Position numbers and translations under genes: made by a program. This document shows positions 17,393-25,755 of a stretch of 64,000 nucleotides of DNA, one piece after another. The stretch is taken from the NCBI GenBank assembly GCA_930633495.1, contig CAKNFJ010000001.1, positions 4,859,001 through 4,923,000 on the forward strand. Reading direction: 5' to 3'. The stretch is from Hyphomicrobiales bacterium. Its GTDB lineage: Bacteria; Pseudomonadota; Alphaproteobacteria; Rhizobiales; Beijerinckiaceae. How positions within the stretch are numbered: the stretch's first letter is position 1; each line of letters starts with the position of its first letter. The notes below the pieces were generated by a model that was not told the DNA's origin, searched no databases, and worked only from the letters and a program-made list of their open reading frames with translations.

Positions 17393-18049
17393 ATGCATAT
17401 CCTTCTCGTCGATGACCATGCTCTTATTCGCGACGCGCTTCGCGCCATTCTGGCCGAGATCGTGGTGGACGCTGTCATTGACGAGGCCGATTCCGCCTGC
17501 AAGGCCTTGGATCTCACCGAAAGTGCTCCCGAGAAGCAGCTCGTCATCCTCGATCTCGGCCTACCGGACGGCGATGGTCTCCATCTCCTGAAGACGATCC
17601 GCGCGCGTCACCCGGCGACGGCGGTAGTCGTCCTGTCGAGCAGCACGGAATCCGATATGATGGCTGCGGCACTCGATGCTGGCGCGGTCGGCTTCATCCC
17701 GAAATCGGCGCCCCGCTCGGTCATGGTGAGCGCGCTCGGTCTCGTTCTGGCCGGCGGCATCTATATCCCACCGGAAGCCTGGCCGTCCCGGCCGAGGGAC
17801 GCGCTCCCGGCGGCGCCTGAGCGGCCGCCGACACCGGCCGAGCTCGGCCTCACGGAAAGACAGCTCGACGTGCTGGCACTGCTGATGCGTGGTCGCAGCA
17901 ACAAGGCGATCGCCCGCACGCTCTCAATCGCCGAGGTCACGGTGAAGCATCATGTCACCGCACTGATGCGGGCGCTCCAGGTCAGCAACCGCACTGAGGC
18001 CGCGCTCGCGATCACTCGCTTCGGCTGGCAGCTGCCGGACATCTCCTGA
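17393..18049 (+). CDS. LuxR/NarL-family response regulator
   Basis: A 218-residue response regulator. The receiver domain opens MHILLVDDHALIRD with the acidic pair, the phospho-acceptor Asp in VILDLGLPDGDG, and the conserved Lys in GFIPKSAPRS. The C-terminal GerE-type helix-turn-helix is LTERQLDVLALLMRGRSNKA with EVTVKHHVTALM as recognition helix. ATG 17393 is preferred to a TTG at 17354. It converges on the hybrid kinase at 18065-20314 with only 15 nt between stops, and the two plausibly form a signalling pair although separately transcribed. Confidence 0.88.
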   Translation: MHILLVDDHALIRDALRAILAEIVVDAVIDEADSACKALDLTESAPEKQLVILDLGLPDGDGLHLLKTIRARHPATAVVVLSSSTESDMMAAALDAGAVGFIPKSAPRSVMVSALGLVLAGGIYIPPEAWPSRPRDALPAAPERPPTPAELGLTERQLDVLALLMRGRSNKAIARTLSIAEVTVKHHVTALMRALQVSNRTEAALAITRFGWQLPDIS

Positions 18050-18064
18050 ACGCCCCATCCCTTT

Positions 18065-20314
18065 TTACGGCGCCGCAGGTGCGGCCATCGCCTTTGTGAC
18101 GGCGGCGCGCAGGGCGACTGGCAGCACGGGTTTGCGCAGCACGTCGATGGCGGCGCAGGCTTTGCTCGGCTGGAGGGCTTCCGGTCGCCCTGTCAGCACG
18201 ACGATCCGCAAGCCAGGTTGTAGGTTCCGCATCGCCGTGATGGCCGTAATCCCGTCGCCTGCGGCCATGCCGTCGTCATCGGCGACGAGGAGATCTACAG
18301 GGACGCTCTCCAGCTCGGCCGGCGATCTCGCCTCGCGGACATCGAAACCCCACGATCGGAGCAAGCCGGCGATCTCATCCCGCGCTGCGGGGGCGTCGCC
18401 GAGCACCGCCGCATGGCGCCCCTGGCCGAAGAGGGCACGGCACTGGAGATTGGCCCCCGGCAGCGGCTCGGTGACCGGCGGAACGACGGGTACCCGTATC
18501 GCGAAGGTGGAGCCGCGAACCGGCGCCGAATCCAGGCTGATCGGATGGTTCAGCAGGCGGGCAAAGCTCGCCACAATGAAGAGCCCGAGTCCAAGCCCGC
18601 GTTCGCCGCTCTGGCCGGGTGTCGGCGCCCGGAAGAACTCCCCGAAGATCTCGGTTTGCACGTCCGGGGAAATGCCTGGGCCGGTATCCGTGACCGCGAT
18701 CGTCAACTCACCGTCGCGGCTGCTGCAGGCGAGAGTGATGCTGCCCTTGTCTGTATAGCGGATCGCATTCGCCACCAGGTTCTGCACGATCCGTTGCAGG
18801 AGCGAGGCATCGCTCTCGACCCAGAGGTCGCTGTCGCCGATCTTCAGCTCCAGGCCCTTGGCCGCGGCTGCCGGAGCGAAGAGCGCGCGCAGGGCGTCGC
18901 AAAGCGGGGCGACAGGAAAGCGGGACAAGGCAGGCTTGATCGCGTCGGCTTCGATCTTCGAGGTATCCAGGATCGCATCGAACATGCCGTTGAGGCTGCC
19001 GACGGCCTCGGTGAGCTTGCCGTTGAGGCGTGCGCGTCGGTCCCTCGTCGGATTGGCGTGCAACTCGTCGACGAAGAGGCTCAAGGCGTGCAGCGGCTGG
19101 CGCAGGTCGTGGCTGGCGCTGGCCAGGAAGCGCGACTTGGCCTGGTTGGCGCGTGCCAGTTCCTGCGTCCGATGCGCGACCTTGTCTTCGAGCGCCGCCC
19201 GCTCGGCCTGGAGGCTGCCGGCCATCTCGTTGAAGCGCTCTCCGAGTTCCGCGAGCTCGTCGGAGCCGGTGATCGTGATCCGGTGGTCGAGCGCGCCCGC
19301 GCCGATCCGGGCCGCGCCGGCCGTCAGTGTCTCGATCGGCCGAAGCATGTGCCGCGCGATCAGGGCACCGAAGACGAGCGCCGCCGCGAGGCCGCCCAGC
19401 AAGGCGACGATCGACAGGCGGATGGAGGCGTAGACCGGCGCCAGCACCTCGTCCCGCGGCAATTCGGTGACGACACTCCAGCCGAGCGACGGCAGCCGGG
19501 CATGTGCCGACAGGATCTTCTGCCCGTCGAGATCGCGGCCGGCGACGAGGGAGGCCCCATCACCGGATGGCGGCGATGCCAGCGCGGCCTGAACCTGCGG
19601 CAGGGCCGAGACGTCGGCGCGCCGCAGGACGAGGCTGATATCGGGATGCGAGATCAGGCGCCCTGCATCGTCCACCAGCAGCATGCGGCCGGCTTCGCCG
19701 ATGCGGCTTGCCGCGACGATGTCCCAGATCAGCTTGAGATTGACGTCAGCCACCACGCTGCCCTGCCGGGGGGAGGCACCGCCGAGATGGATGGTGACAT
19801 AGGGCTCGGAACCGTCCTGGAAATAGACCGGGCCGACATGGCGCCCCTGCCGCTGTGCGGCCAGATAGGCATCCGTCCGGCTGAGATCGGCGCCCGAGGC
19901 CACCACATCCGGGCCCAGGCGCGACACGCGCAATTGCTCCCGGCCTTGCGGGTCGAGCAGGCGCAGCGTGCTGACGGGCGCCAGCGCCCGCAAGGTCCTG
20001 AGCGCATCGATCCGCCGGTCGTCCTCATTCGTGCTCGACCATGACGGTGCGATCAGCCAGCGCAGATGCGATTCGAGCTCGTCGACGAAACGCAGGATGC
20101 GCTCGGCCGCCGTCGCGGCCTGCACCTGATGCAGCGCCGTCACCGTCCTCATCTGGGAGCCGAGGATGAGCCAGAGGCTCATGCCGCCAGCCGAGACGAG
20201 CACGAGCGCCGCGACGCCCGCGATCGCCGCGGCGACCTTGATCGACAGTCGGCGCCCCAGCCTCCGGATGAAAAGTCCGGGATGCGCGAAGTCGTGCCGA
20301 TCGATTGGCTTCAC
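18065..20314 (-). CDS. Hybrid sensor histidine kinase with Cache-like sensor and HAMP
   Basis: A 749-residue membrane kinase. Order: TM near residues 25-50, a periplasmic double-Cache-like sensor (about 55-290), second TM with IVALLGGLAAALVFGALIA, HAMP (LRPIETLTAGAARIG), coiled coil, HisKA with ASHDLRQPLHALSL (phospho-His), HATPase (VANAIRYTDKG, TDTGPGISPD, GLGLGLFI), and a C-terminal receiver with DLLVADDDGMAAGDG. The GTG start at 20314 overlaps the stop of the upstream binding-protein gene (GTGA), so the longer same-frame extension to 21298 is a shadow. Coupling suggests the binding protein presents the ligand. Confidence 0.88.
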   Translation of the reverse strand: MKPIDRHDFAHPGLFIRRLGRRLSIKVAAAIAGVAALVLVSAGGMSLWLILGSQMRTVTALHQVQAATAAERILRFVDELESHLRWLIAPSWSSTNEDDRRIDALRTLRALAPVSTLRLLDPQGREQLRVSRLGPDVVASGADLSRTDAYLAAQRQGRHVGPVYFQDGSEPYVTIHLGGASPRQGSVVADVNLKLIWDIVAASRIGEAGRMLLVDDAGRLISHPDISLVLRRADVSALPQVQAALASPPSGDGASLVAGRDLDGQKILSAHARLPSLGWSVVTELPRDEVLAPVYASIRLSIVALLGGLAAALVFGALIARHMLRPIETLTAGAARIGAGALDHRITITGSDELAELGERFNEMAGSLQAERAALEDKVAHRTQELARANQAKSRFLASASHDLRQPLHALSLFVDELHANPTRDRRARLNGKLTEAVGSLNGMFDAILDTSKIEADAIKPALSRFPVAPLCDALRALFAPAAAAKGLELKIGDSDLWVESDASLLQRIVQNLVANAIRYTDKGSITLACSSRDGELTIAVTDTGPGISPDVQTEIFGEFFRAPTPGQSGERGLGLGLFIVASFARLLNHPISLDSAPVRGSTFAIRVPVVPPVTEPLPGANLQCRALFGQGRHAAVLGDAPAARDEIAGLLRSWGFDVREARSPAELESVPVDLLVADDDGMAAGDGITAITAMRNLQPGLRIVVLTGRPEALQPSKACAAIDVLRKPVLPVALRAAVTKAMAAPAAP

Positions 20315-21285
20315 TCGATCACCTCGTCGGCACGGGCCAGGATCGCCCGCGAGAAGGTGAGGTTGAAGGAGCGGGCCGCCGTCTGGTTCAGGATGAGTTC
20401 GAACTGCGCCGGGCGCTCGACCGGCAGGTCGCCCGGCTTGGCGCCGGCGAGGATGCGCGCCACGTAAAACGCGACGCGACGATAGATCTGGGACAGCCGC
20501 GGCCCGTAGGTGCAGAGCGCGCCGGCCTGGGCGAAGACCGGCCAGCCGGAGATGACGGGAATGCGCTCCGCGTTCGCGACCGCCATGATCGCCTTGCGAT
20601 GCGCGATGGCGAAGCCGTCGGGCAGGAGCGAGATCGCGTCCGGCCGAAGACGAGCGAGATCGGCCCGCGCCGCCAGCATCGCATCGCTGTTCGGCGTGGT
20701 GATGAAATCGATGGCGACCCCGAGGCGATGCCCGGCCTCTTCGGAGGAGGCGCGCTCGATGTCGGAGCCCGCGTGATGCGGGTTGCCGAGCACGGCGACG
20801 CGATTCAGTTTCGGGATGATCTCCTTCAGCAGCTCCAGCCGTTTCCCGAGCAGCTCGAAAGCCATGAAGGTGACGCCGGTACAGTTGCCCGACGGCTGGG
20901 AGAGGCTTTTCGCGAAGCCGGCGGCGATCGGATCGGCGCTGGTGACGAAAATGATCGGCACGGGCAGACCCAGCTTGAGCACGTCCGGAATCGCCGCGCC
21001 CTGCACCATCAGGAGCTCGACACCGCTCTCGACGAGTTCCCGCGCCAGTGCGGGAACACGATCCATCCTGTCGTCGCCATAGCGATAGAGGATCTCGATG
21101 CCGTCTCCGGGAACGAGCTTCTGCTCGACGAGCCCCTGCCGCAATGCTTCGAGATAAGGCACGAGGCTCGCCGCCGCCTGGGCCGTCAGCCAGCCGATGC
21201 GCCTGGGCCGACCTGGCGTCGCCGCAATGCTTCGGGAGGCCACAGCACAAGCCGTCATGACCAAGAGTTCGCGTCGATTGCGCAT
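20311..21285 (-). CDS. ABC-type substrate-binding protein (ABC_sub_bind/TrpX-like), sensor partner
   Basis: A roughly 324-residue exported binding protein. The N-terminus MRNRRELLVMTACAVASRS is a signal peptide; the fold shows family motifs RRIGWLTAQ, IIFVTSADPIAAGFAKSL, GNCTGVTF, and the late NLTFSRAILARADEVIE ending. No permease or ATPase gene is adjacent; instead its stop overlaps the GTG of a hybrid kinase by 4 nt. This arrangement suggests a ligand-binding accessory of the kinase rather than a transporter component. The ligand is unknown; relatives bind small aromatic or amino-acid-like molecules. Confidence 0.83.
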   Translation of the reverse strand: MRNRRELLVMTACAVASRSIAATPGRPRRIGWLTAQAAASLVPYLEALRQGLVEQKLVPGDGIEILYRYGDDRMDRVPALARELVESGVELLMVQGAAIPDVLKLGLPVPIIFVTSADPIAAGFAKSLSQPSGNCTGVTFMAFELLGKRLELLKEIIPKLNRVAVLGNPHHAGSDIERASSEEAGHRLGVAIDFITTPNSDAMLAARADLARLRPDAISLLPDGFAIAHRKAIMAVANAERIPVISGWPVFAQAGALCTYGPRLSQIYRRVAFYVARILAGAKPGDLPVERPAQFELILNQTAARSFNLTFSRAILARADEVIE

Positions 21286-21535
21286 GTCGGCCTCCCACAG
21301 GGACGGCAAGAATGCCGCAGCGAAAGCTTGATGCCTAGCGGCTGATACTGAGGTGTCGGCACCGGCGCCGCCACGCCATCATGGCGTTTTCACCAGCAAG
21401 GACAAAAGCTTATCGGTCAAGCCGCCTGCCCATGACATGCCTGCCGACGGCACCTGCGTATAATGTCGCCGCCTGACGGCGGCGCCTATCGTCCTGGCCA
21501 TCGGAGCGAGTGCTCCTGTGAGCGAGGACGACATC

Positions 21536-22279
21536 ATGAAGACGGGGATCGCAGGGGCTCTCGTGATGGGCCTTTGGGCCGCAATGCCGGCCGCCCAGGC
21601 CCAGACGCTGGTCAAGGTCGGCATTACGCCGGCCGGCCAGCCCGCATCCGGTCTGAACCAGGAGACCAAGGCGCCCGAGGGCTTCGCCGTCGAGATCATG
21701 CAAGCTGTCGGCGCCGATGCCGGCCTCAGCCTGCAGTTCCAGGCGATGCCTTTCGGTGAATTGCAGCAGGCGCTGATCGAGCGAAGGATCGATGCCATCG
21801 CTGGATCCTTCGGCATCACGCCCGAGCGTCAGAAGGCCGTCGACTTCACCCATCCCTATGGCAGCTATCGCGACGTCCTGATCGTGAAGGCATCGAACAC
21901 CGCTGCCTTCAAGTCCGTCGCCGATCTCAAGGGGATGAAGATCGCGACGTCGCGCGGCAGTTCCTATGTCAAGCCGCTGGAGGATGCCGGTGCCGAGATC
22001 TCGCTCTCGGCCACGCCGCCGGAATCGATCGCCAAGCTCCAGGCCGGCAGCGTCGAGGGCATCATCGACAACGGGCTGCAGGCGAACTTCCTGCTGCGGA
22101 TGAGCGGCAATACCGGTCTGCGCACGGTCGCGGGCTACCAGCCCATCCTCGTCGGCCATCTCGCCTTCGCGGTCCGCAAGGGCGATGCCGACCTGCTGAT
22201 GAAGATCGACCGCTCGCTGTCCAAGCTGGAGGCGGCCGGCGCCGTCGCTGCCATCAAGACGAAATGGGGCCTCGACTGA
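21536..22279 (+). CDS. Periplasmic solute-binding protein, family 3
   Basis: A 247-residue type II periplasmic binding protein with signal peptide MKTGIAGALVMGLWAAMPAA. The mature part begins LVKVGITPAGQP and includes EGFAVEIMQAVG, IDAIAGSFGITPERQKAVDF and KSVADLKGMKIATSRGSSY, typical of polar amino-acid binding proteins. No ABC permease follows; a GlcG-like gene starts 70 nt downstream. It may serve an unlinked transporter or a sensor such as the neighbouring divergent kinase system. The 250 nt before it, shared with the binding-protein/kinase operon, show no other gene. Confidence 0.82.
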   Translation: MKTGIAGALVMGLWAAMPAAQAQTLVKVGITPAGQPASGLNQETKAPEGFAVEIMQAVGADAGLSLQFQAMPFGELQQALIERRIDAIAGSFGITPERQKAVDFTHPYGSYRDVLIVKASNTAAFKSVADLKGMKIATSRGSSYVKPLEDAGAEISLSATPPESIAKLQAGSVEGIIDNGLQANFLLRMSGNTGLRTVAGYQPILVGHLAFAVRKGDADLLMKIDRSLSKLEAAGAVAAIKTKWGLD

Positions 22280-22349
22280 ATTCGAGGCGTCTCCTTTCAC
22301 CAAAACCGCAATCCCGAGCGCCGAAACAGCGCCTGCCGGAGCCTGTCCC

Positions 22350-22835
22350 ATGAAGATGACATCGTTGATCGCACTCGCCGCCTTCTGCCTGCCGGCGACG
22401 GCCCAGGCGCAAGCGCCCCAGATGGAAAAGAACGTCTCGATGGCCATGGCGCAGGCCATCATTGCCGGCGCCGTCGAGGAATGCGCCAAGTCCTCGTTCC
22501 GCATCAGCGTGGTCGTCGTCGACAAGGCGGGGCAGCTTTCCGCCGCGTTGCGCGGCGACGGCACCGCGCCGCACACCGTCGAGTTCGCCCGCATGAAGGC
22601 CTACACGGCCCGGACCCGCAATCAGACATCGCTGGAGTTCGCCGCGGCGACGGCCACAGGCGACGCCGCCGCCCTGCGCCAGATTCCGAGCGTCATCGCG
22701 ATCGGCGGTGGCGTGCCGATCAAGGCCGGCACCGAAACGATCGGCGCTGTCGGGGTCTCCGGGGCGCCCGGCGGCGACAAGGATGAGACCTGCGCCAAGG
22801 CCGGCATCGCCAGGGTCGCGGCAGCGCTCAACTGA
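22350..22835 (+). CDS. GlcG/HbpS-like haem-binding family protein, exported
   Basis: A 161-residue protein with a clear signal peptide (SLIALAAFCLPATAQAQA) and the GlcG/HbpS fold: MAQAIIAGAVEECAKSS, VVVVDKAGQLSAALRGDG, TARTRNQTSLEFA, IPSVIAIGGGVPIK and GAVGVSGAPGG. Family members bind haem or corrinoids or act with glycolate genes. It lies 70 nt downstream of the solute-binding protein, likely the same transcript. The periplasmic location fits an HbpS-like haem or redox accessory more than cytosolic GlcG. Confidence 0.82.
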   Translation: MKMTSLIALAAFCLPATAQAQAPQMEKNVSMAMAQAIIAGAVEECAKSSFRISVVVVDKAGQLSAALRGDGTAPHTVEFARMKAYTARTRNQTSLEFAAATATGDAAALRQIPSVIAIGGGVPIKAGTETIGAVGVSGAPGGDKDETCAKAGIARVAAALN

Positions 22836-22934
22836 TCGGGCACGCTCCGCAGCCGATCGACACCGCCGCTGCGAAACGCGGGCGGTCGGCTCTTTCGAAA
22901 TCAACGCCGGCAACCAACCGGAAGGGAAACGACC

Positions 22935-23213
22935 ATGGTCTCCTTATCAAGCCCGCGCAGCAGGCTTCGGCGCTTCGGAAAAGCCGGCCGTATCGCTGCG
23001 TGCTTTCTCGGCTTCCTGTCCGTGCCGGACCTCTCTTTCGCGCAAGGCGTCCAGGACGCCTGCCCCAAGGGATATTCGATCTTCCAGACGGTATGCCTGA
23101 ACGAAGCGACGGGCGACGTGGTCAATCAGTCCCGCAAGAGCGGGGCCGGAGGCGTTCCATCGCCGGTTTCCAGTCCGGACAAGGCGCCCGCTCCCGTCAA
23201 ATCCGGTGGCTGA
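22935..23213 (+). CDS. Small secreted hypothetical protein
   Basis: A 92-residue protein with an Arg-rich N-terminus, hydrophobic core and cleavage-like site (CFLGFLSVPDLSFAQ). The mature part is short with two Cys (QDACPKGYSIFQTVCLNEAT) that could form a disulfide, then a Pro/Ser/Lys-rich unstructured tail. I recognise no family. It sits in a run of small exported proteins after the GlcG-like gene. Confidence 0.6.
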   Translation: MVSLSSPRSRLRRFGKAGRIAACFLGFLSVPDLSFAQGVQDACPKGYSIFQTVCLNEATGDVVNQSRKSGAGGVPSPVSSPDKAPAPVKSGG

Positions 23214-23249
23214 GGATCGGTCACGCGAAACAGGTTCAGGAGGTGCGCC

Positions 23250-23549
23250 ATGTCCAGCCGACGGTTCCTTGGCGTCGTTTTCGTATTGCTGATGCAGAGC
23301 CTGCCCGGCTCTCCCTCCGCTCGCGCGGGGCGCGCGGCGGTTAGCGGTTGCGCCTCGCATGATCTCGCCGCCTTCAACCTGGTCGAGAAGCATGGCGAGG
23401 ATCAAAGCCTTCCGGCCGAGGTCGTCGTCGAGGCCGCGATGAAGCTTCTCGATGCGCGGGTCGCATGCCGCGACGGCCGGGCTGCCGAGGCGATTGCGAT
23501 CTATGCTGATCTCAACGCGAGGCTGGCTGCAACAGCCGGCCACCGTTGA
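23250..23549 (+). CDS. Small secreted hypothetical protein
   Basis: A 99-residue protein with a signal peptide (RRFLGVVFVLLMQSLPGSPS) and a mature helical domain with two Cys, including AFNLVEKHGEDQSLPAE and AIYADLNARLAAT. It begins 36 nt after the previous secreted gene, with AGGAGG-like GTTCAGGAGGTGCGCCATG spacing, so translation is well supported. No family recognised. Confidence 0.6.
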   Translation: MSSRRFLGVVFVLLMQSLPGSPSARAGRAAVSGCASHDLAAFNLVEKHGEDQSLPAEVVVEAAMKLLDARVACRDGRAAEAIAIYADLNARLAATAGHR

Positions 23550-23579
23550 GCTTCCTCTTCTTCACACAAGGAGGCTGCC

Positions 23580-23894
23580 ATGACAGCGGCTGAACTGGCG
23601 ACAGCCGCGTTTACGCTGTGCAACGCCGTCCGTGCTCTCGCCTATCTGCCGCAGATACTGCGTATCATCCAGGACCCTGATGGCGCGCTGGCTATTTCAT
23701 GTGCGACCTGGAGCCTGTTTGGGATCTCGCATCTGACCACGGTCGTATACGCACTCCTGGCCGTTCACGATTGGACGATGGCGGCAGTCTTCGGAGGCAA
23801 CGCTCTTGCCTGCACTGTAATCATCGGCCTGACCTTGGCAAAGCGGCGGCGGGAGCAAAGACAATCAACCGCATGCGCTGGCGTGGCGAATTGA
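23580..23894 (+). CDS. PQ-loop/SemiSWEET-like membrane protein
   Basis: A 104-residue protein with three predicted membrane helices and the PQ motif in ALAYLPQILRIIQDP, matching the triple-helix-bundle unit of SemiSWEET and PQ-loop transporters, which work as dimers on sugars or small solutes. The second helix contains ATWSLFGISHLTTVVYAL. A good AAGGAGG lies ten nt before the ATG. Substrate unknown. It is the last of the plus-strand row of small genes. Confidence 0.72.
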   Translation: MTAAELATAAFTLCNAVRALAYLPQILRIIQDPDGALAISCATWSLFGISHLTTVVYALLAVHDWTMAAVFGGNALACTVIIGLTLAKRRREQRQSTACAGVAN

Positions 23895-23919
23895 TCCGGT
23901 CCAGTGCTGCGCCGGCGCG

Positions 23920-24178
23920 CGAGGCCGAGTGCCTGCGCAAGCTCGCGGACATCTTCCACGAACAGGGTGGCCTGGGATCAGGTCGATTGCGTCATGTACT
24001 TGATCACGGTCGACACGCGCTGGCTTCCCTCAATCAGCAGCACATCGGCCGGCTGGAGATTCTGTTGCGGCGCTGCGGGGTCCGAGGGCGTGAACCGTTC
24101 ATAGGCTTTGGCAGACTTAGCGATCACCCGCATGATGGCCCGGCCGGAGAGATCGCGAATCCGTTCCCGAACGCTCAT
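23920..24178 (-). pseudogene. Decayed YiiX/YebB-like (NlpC/P60 superfamily) hydrolase, N-terminal part
   Basis: The N-terminal 66 codons read LQPADVLLIEGSQRVSTVI then KYMTQST, after which a TGA (23978-23980) stands where relatives have the Trp of a QSTWSHAALYVG motif containing the active-site His. Past the TGA the same frame continues SQATLFVEDVRELAQALG before homology stops. I therefore read it as a nonsense-truncated, 3'-deleted gene. A start at 24178 is intact with MSVRERIRDLSGRAIMRV. Confidence 0.6.
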
Positions 24179-24334
24179 CCTCGGTCTCCAGAACGGCCGG
24201 TGGGAGGATTTTTGCCGATCAGCAGCCGCCGGCGATCATGAGCGCTGCAGAATCTCCCGGCAACATGCTGTGGATCGATACGAACCCGGAATGGCAGGCG
24301 CGGTTCCGGCGAGATTGTATCAGCGTGCATCCGT

Positions 24335-24796
24335 CTACCCGAGACCGACACCGATCCGCAGGGTTTCTTCGGCTTCGCTGATCCGGCGGGGCAGTGGGAT
24401 TGAGCTTGTCTCGCTCGGCACCGGACACAATGCTCGCAGGGCCAGATCGCAGACCTGGTCGGCGATGTCCGACAAGGACGCGGCGGCGTGAAGAGGCAGG
24501 ACCGCGAGCGCGGACTCGACGAAGAGTTCGCGCGCATCGGCGACGTGCTCGGGCGCCAGTTCCGGAAACGCCTCGAACAACGCGGCCAGGCCGCCACCGT
24601 GGTCGCCGGTGCGTGCGCCCAGCGCCGCGATGAAATGCGCGAGGTCGTGCTCGAATTCGGCCCAGCGGTTGCCGACGACGCGGTCGAGTGGGCGGCGCAG
24701 GCGGGGATGCGCGCGCAACCGCTCGCTCAGCACCGCGACGACGTCGTGCAGACTGCCCTCGTCGAGGCCGAAGGCTTGGTCGAACACAAGTCGCAT
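24335..24796 (-). CDS. Putative group III truncated-haemoglobin-like protein
   Basis: A 153-residue soluble helical protein. The order of elements resembles truncated haemoglobins: LHDVVAVLSERLRAHPRLR, NRWAEFEHDLAHFIAALG, then FPELAPEHVADARELF and a late helix. The His of AHFIAAL and those in DHGGG or EHVADA are candidate haem ligands. It is divergent from known tHb sequences, so a globin-like fold is an inference. It lies 56 nt downstream of an NsrR-like regulator on the same strand, a context typical of NO detoxification. Confidence 0.5.
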   Translation of the reverse strand: MRLVFDQAFGLDEGSLHDVVAVLSERLRAHPRLRRPLDRVVGNRWAEFEHDLAHFIAALGARTGDHGGGLAALFEAFPELAPEHVADARELFVESALAVLPLHAAASLSDIADQVCDLALRALCPVPSETSSIPLPRRISEAEETLRIGVGLG

Positions 24797-24852
24797 CTAT
24801 GGCCGCTCCTTCCTGCTATCCGCCGCGCGGAGCGTTGCGACAACGTCCCGCC

Positions 24853-25281
24853 TCAAGCCGCCGGCGCGAGGCTGAAATCCGCCGGGTTCAGCATCAGATC
24901 GGCCAGGGTGTAGCGATCGACCGTCGCAAGGAAGGCGGCTAGCGCCTCGTGAAGAACGCCCTGGAGCCGGCAGCGCGGCGCGATCACACAGTCCTTGCCA
25001 CCGCCGAAGCACTCGACCAGCGTGAAATCCGGTTCCGTCAGGCGCAGGACCTCGCCGATTCCGATCTCGGACGGCGCTCTGGCCAAGACGAGCCCGCCGG
25101 AGCGACCGCGGATAGCCCGGAGGAAACCGGCCCTGGTGAGCTGATGGCAGACCTTCATCAGATGCGTGCGCGAGATCCGGTAGGTCGCAGCCGTCTCCTC
25201 GATCGTGATCAGGCGTTCACCCCGACTTGCCGCATACATCAGGACCCGGAGTGAATAATCGGAAAATCGCGTCAGTCGCAT
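24853..25281 (-). CDS. nsrR: Rrf2-family iron-sulfur regulator, NsrR-like
   Basis: A 142-residue Rrf2 protein: winged helix MRLTRFSDYSLRVLMYAASR with TYRISRTHLMKVCHQLTRAG and RGRSGGLVLAR, followed by three cysteines in CFGGGKDCVIAPRC, the spacing of the [Fe-S] ligands of NsrR. NsrR represses nitric-oxide stress genes until NO damages the cluster. ATG 25281 matches the family; the longer frame upstream is not conserved. Two AAGATG-type candidate operators lie 240-295 nt upstream, before a small membrane-protein gene on the same strand. Confidence 0.85.
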   Translation of the reverse strand: MRLTRFSDYSLRVLMYAASRGERLITIEETAATYRISRTHLMKVCHQLTRAGFLRAIRGRSGGLVLARAPSEIGIGEVLRLTEPDFTLVECFGGGKDCVIAPRCRLQGVLHEALAAFLATVDRYTLADLMLNPADFSLAPAA

Positions 25282-25390
25282 GAACCATCCCGCATGTTCC
25301 GGCCGGCTGCCCCGACAGGTCGTTCCTTCCCGACGGGACACGCGTGAGACGATCCTTTCGTCGCAGCCGCCCGCGGGAAGCGAGCGAGCG

Positions 25391-25504
25391 CTACACGAAC
25401 AGCATGACGAAAGCCATTCCGACAACGACCAGAACAAGTCCCCATATCAGCATCGGCACCAACGTGCTGTCGGTGCCGGCTGCGTCACGCGGTCGGCCGA
25501 TCAT
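25391..25504 (-). CDS. 37-residue single-pass membrane protein
   Basis: A very short frame MIGRPRDAAGTDSTLVPM followed by one membrane helix (LIWGLVLVVVGMAFVMLFV). Translation is supported by GAGGAAG seven nt before the ATG and by a promoter with -35 TTGCCA and -10 TATACC (17-nt spacer) overlapping a candidate NsrR operator. It precedes nsrR by 110 nt on the same strand. No family recognised; small helices like this often accompany terminal oxidases or NO-related proteins. Confidence 0.55.
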   Translation of the reverse strand: MIGRPRDAAGTDSTLVPMLIWGLVLVVVGMAFVMLFV

Positions 25505-25519
25505 AGTGGCTTCCTCTAA

Positions 25520-25542
25520 AAGGTATATTATTGATCCATCTT
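25520..25542. promoter_or_regulatory. Candidate NsrR operator overlapping a promoter
   Basis: A 23-bp imperfect palindrome with outer arms AAGGTATATT and ATCCATCTT; read on the minus strand it begins with the perfect half-site AAGATG. It covers the -10 (25522-25527) of the predicted promoter for the 37-residue protein, whose -35 is at 25545-25550, so binding would block transcription. Confidence 0.5.
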
Positions 25543-25552
25543 TATGGCAAAA

Positions 25553-25575
25553 AAGATGCATTGTAAATTCCGACA
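25553..25575. promoter_or_regulatory. Second candidate NsrR site (one strong half)
   Basis: The left half AAGATGCATT is a perfect match to the NsrR half-site consensus; the other half is poorly conserved. It sits 10 nt from the first operator in the gap between the small membrane-protein gene and the divergent DUF6455 gene. Confidence 0.45.
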
Positions 25576-25755
25576 TTGCGCCGAGCTGCCATGGCATCAC
25601 GCCGCTGCCCCAACCGCCCAATGGATGAGGATGGGCTTCGGCCGGAGGCGGAGAGGGTATTTCTCAAGTGCGCAAGCGATGACGGGAGGTTTGAGCTACC
25701 GCAACGAAGGTTGCTGCCAACAGGGCGATAGTGGTGTGGGGGCGTGGAGGTTGCC

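Noticed and set aside
18065..21298. A single 1077-codon protein joining the kinase to upstream sequence
   Set aside because: The first 328 codons are an out-of-frame reading of the binding-protein gene; the kinase starts at GTG 20314 overlapping its stop.
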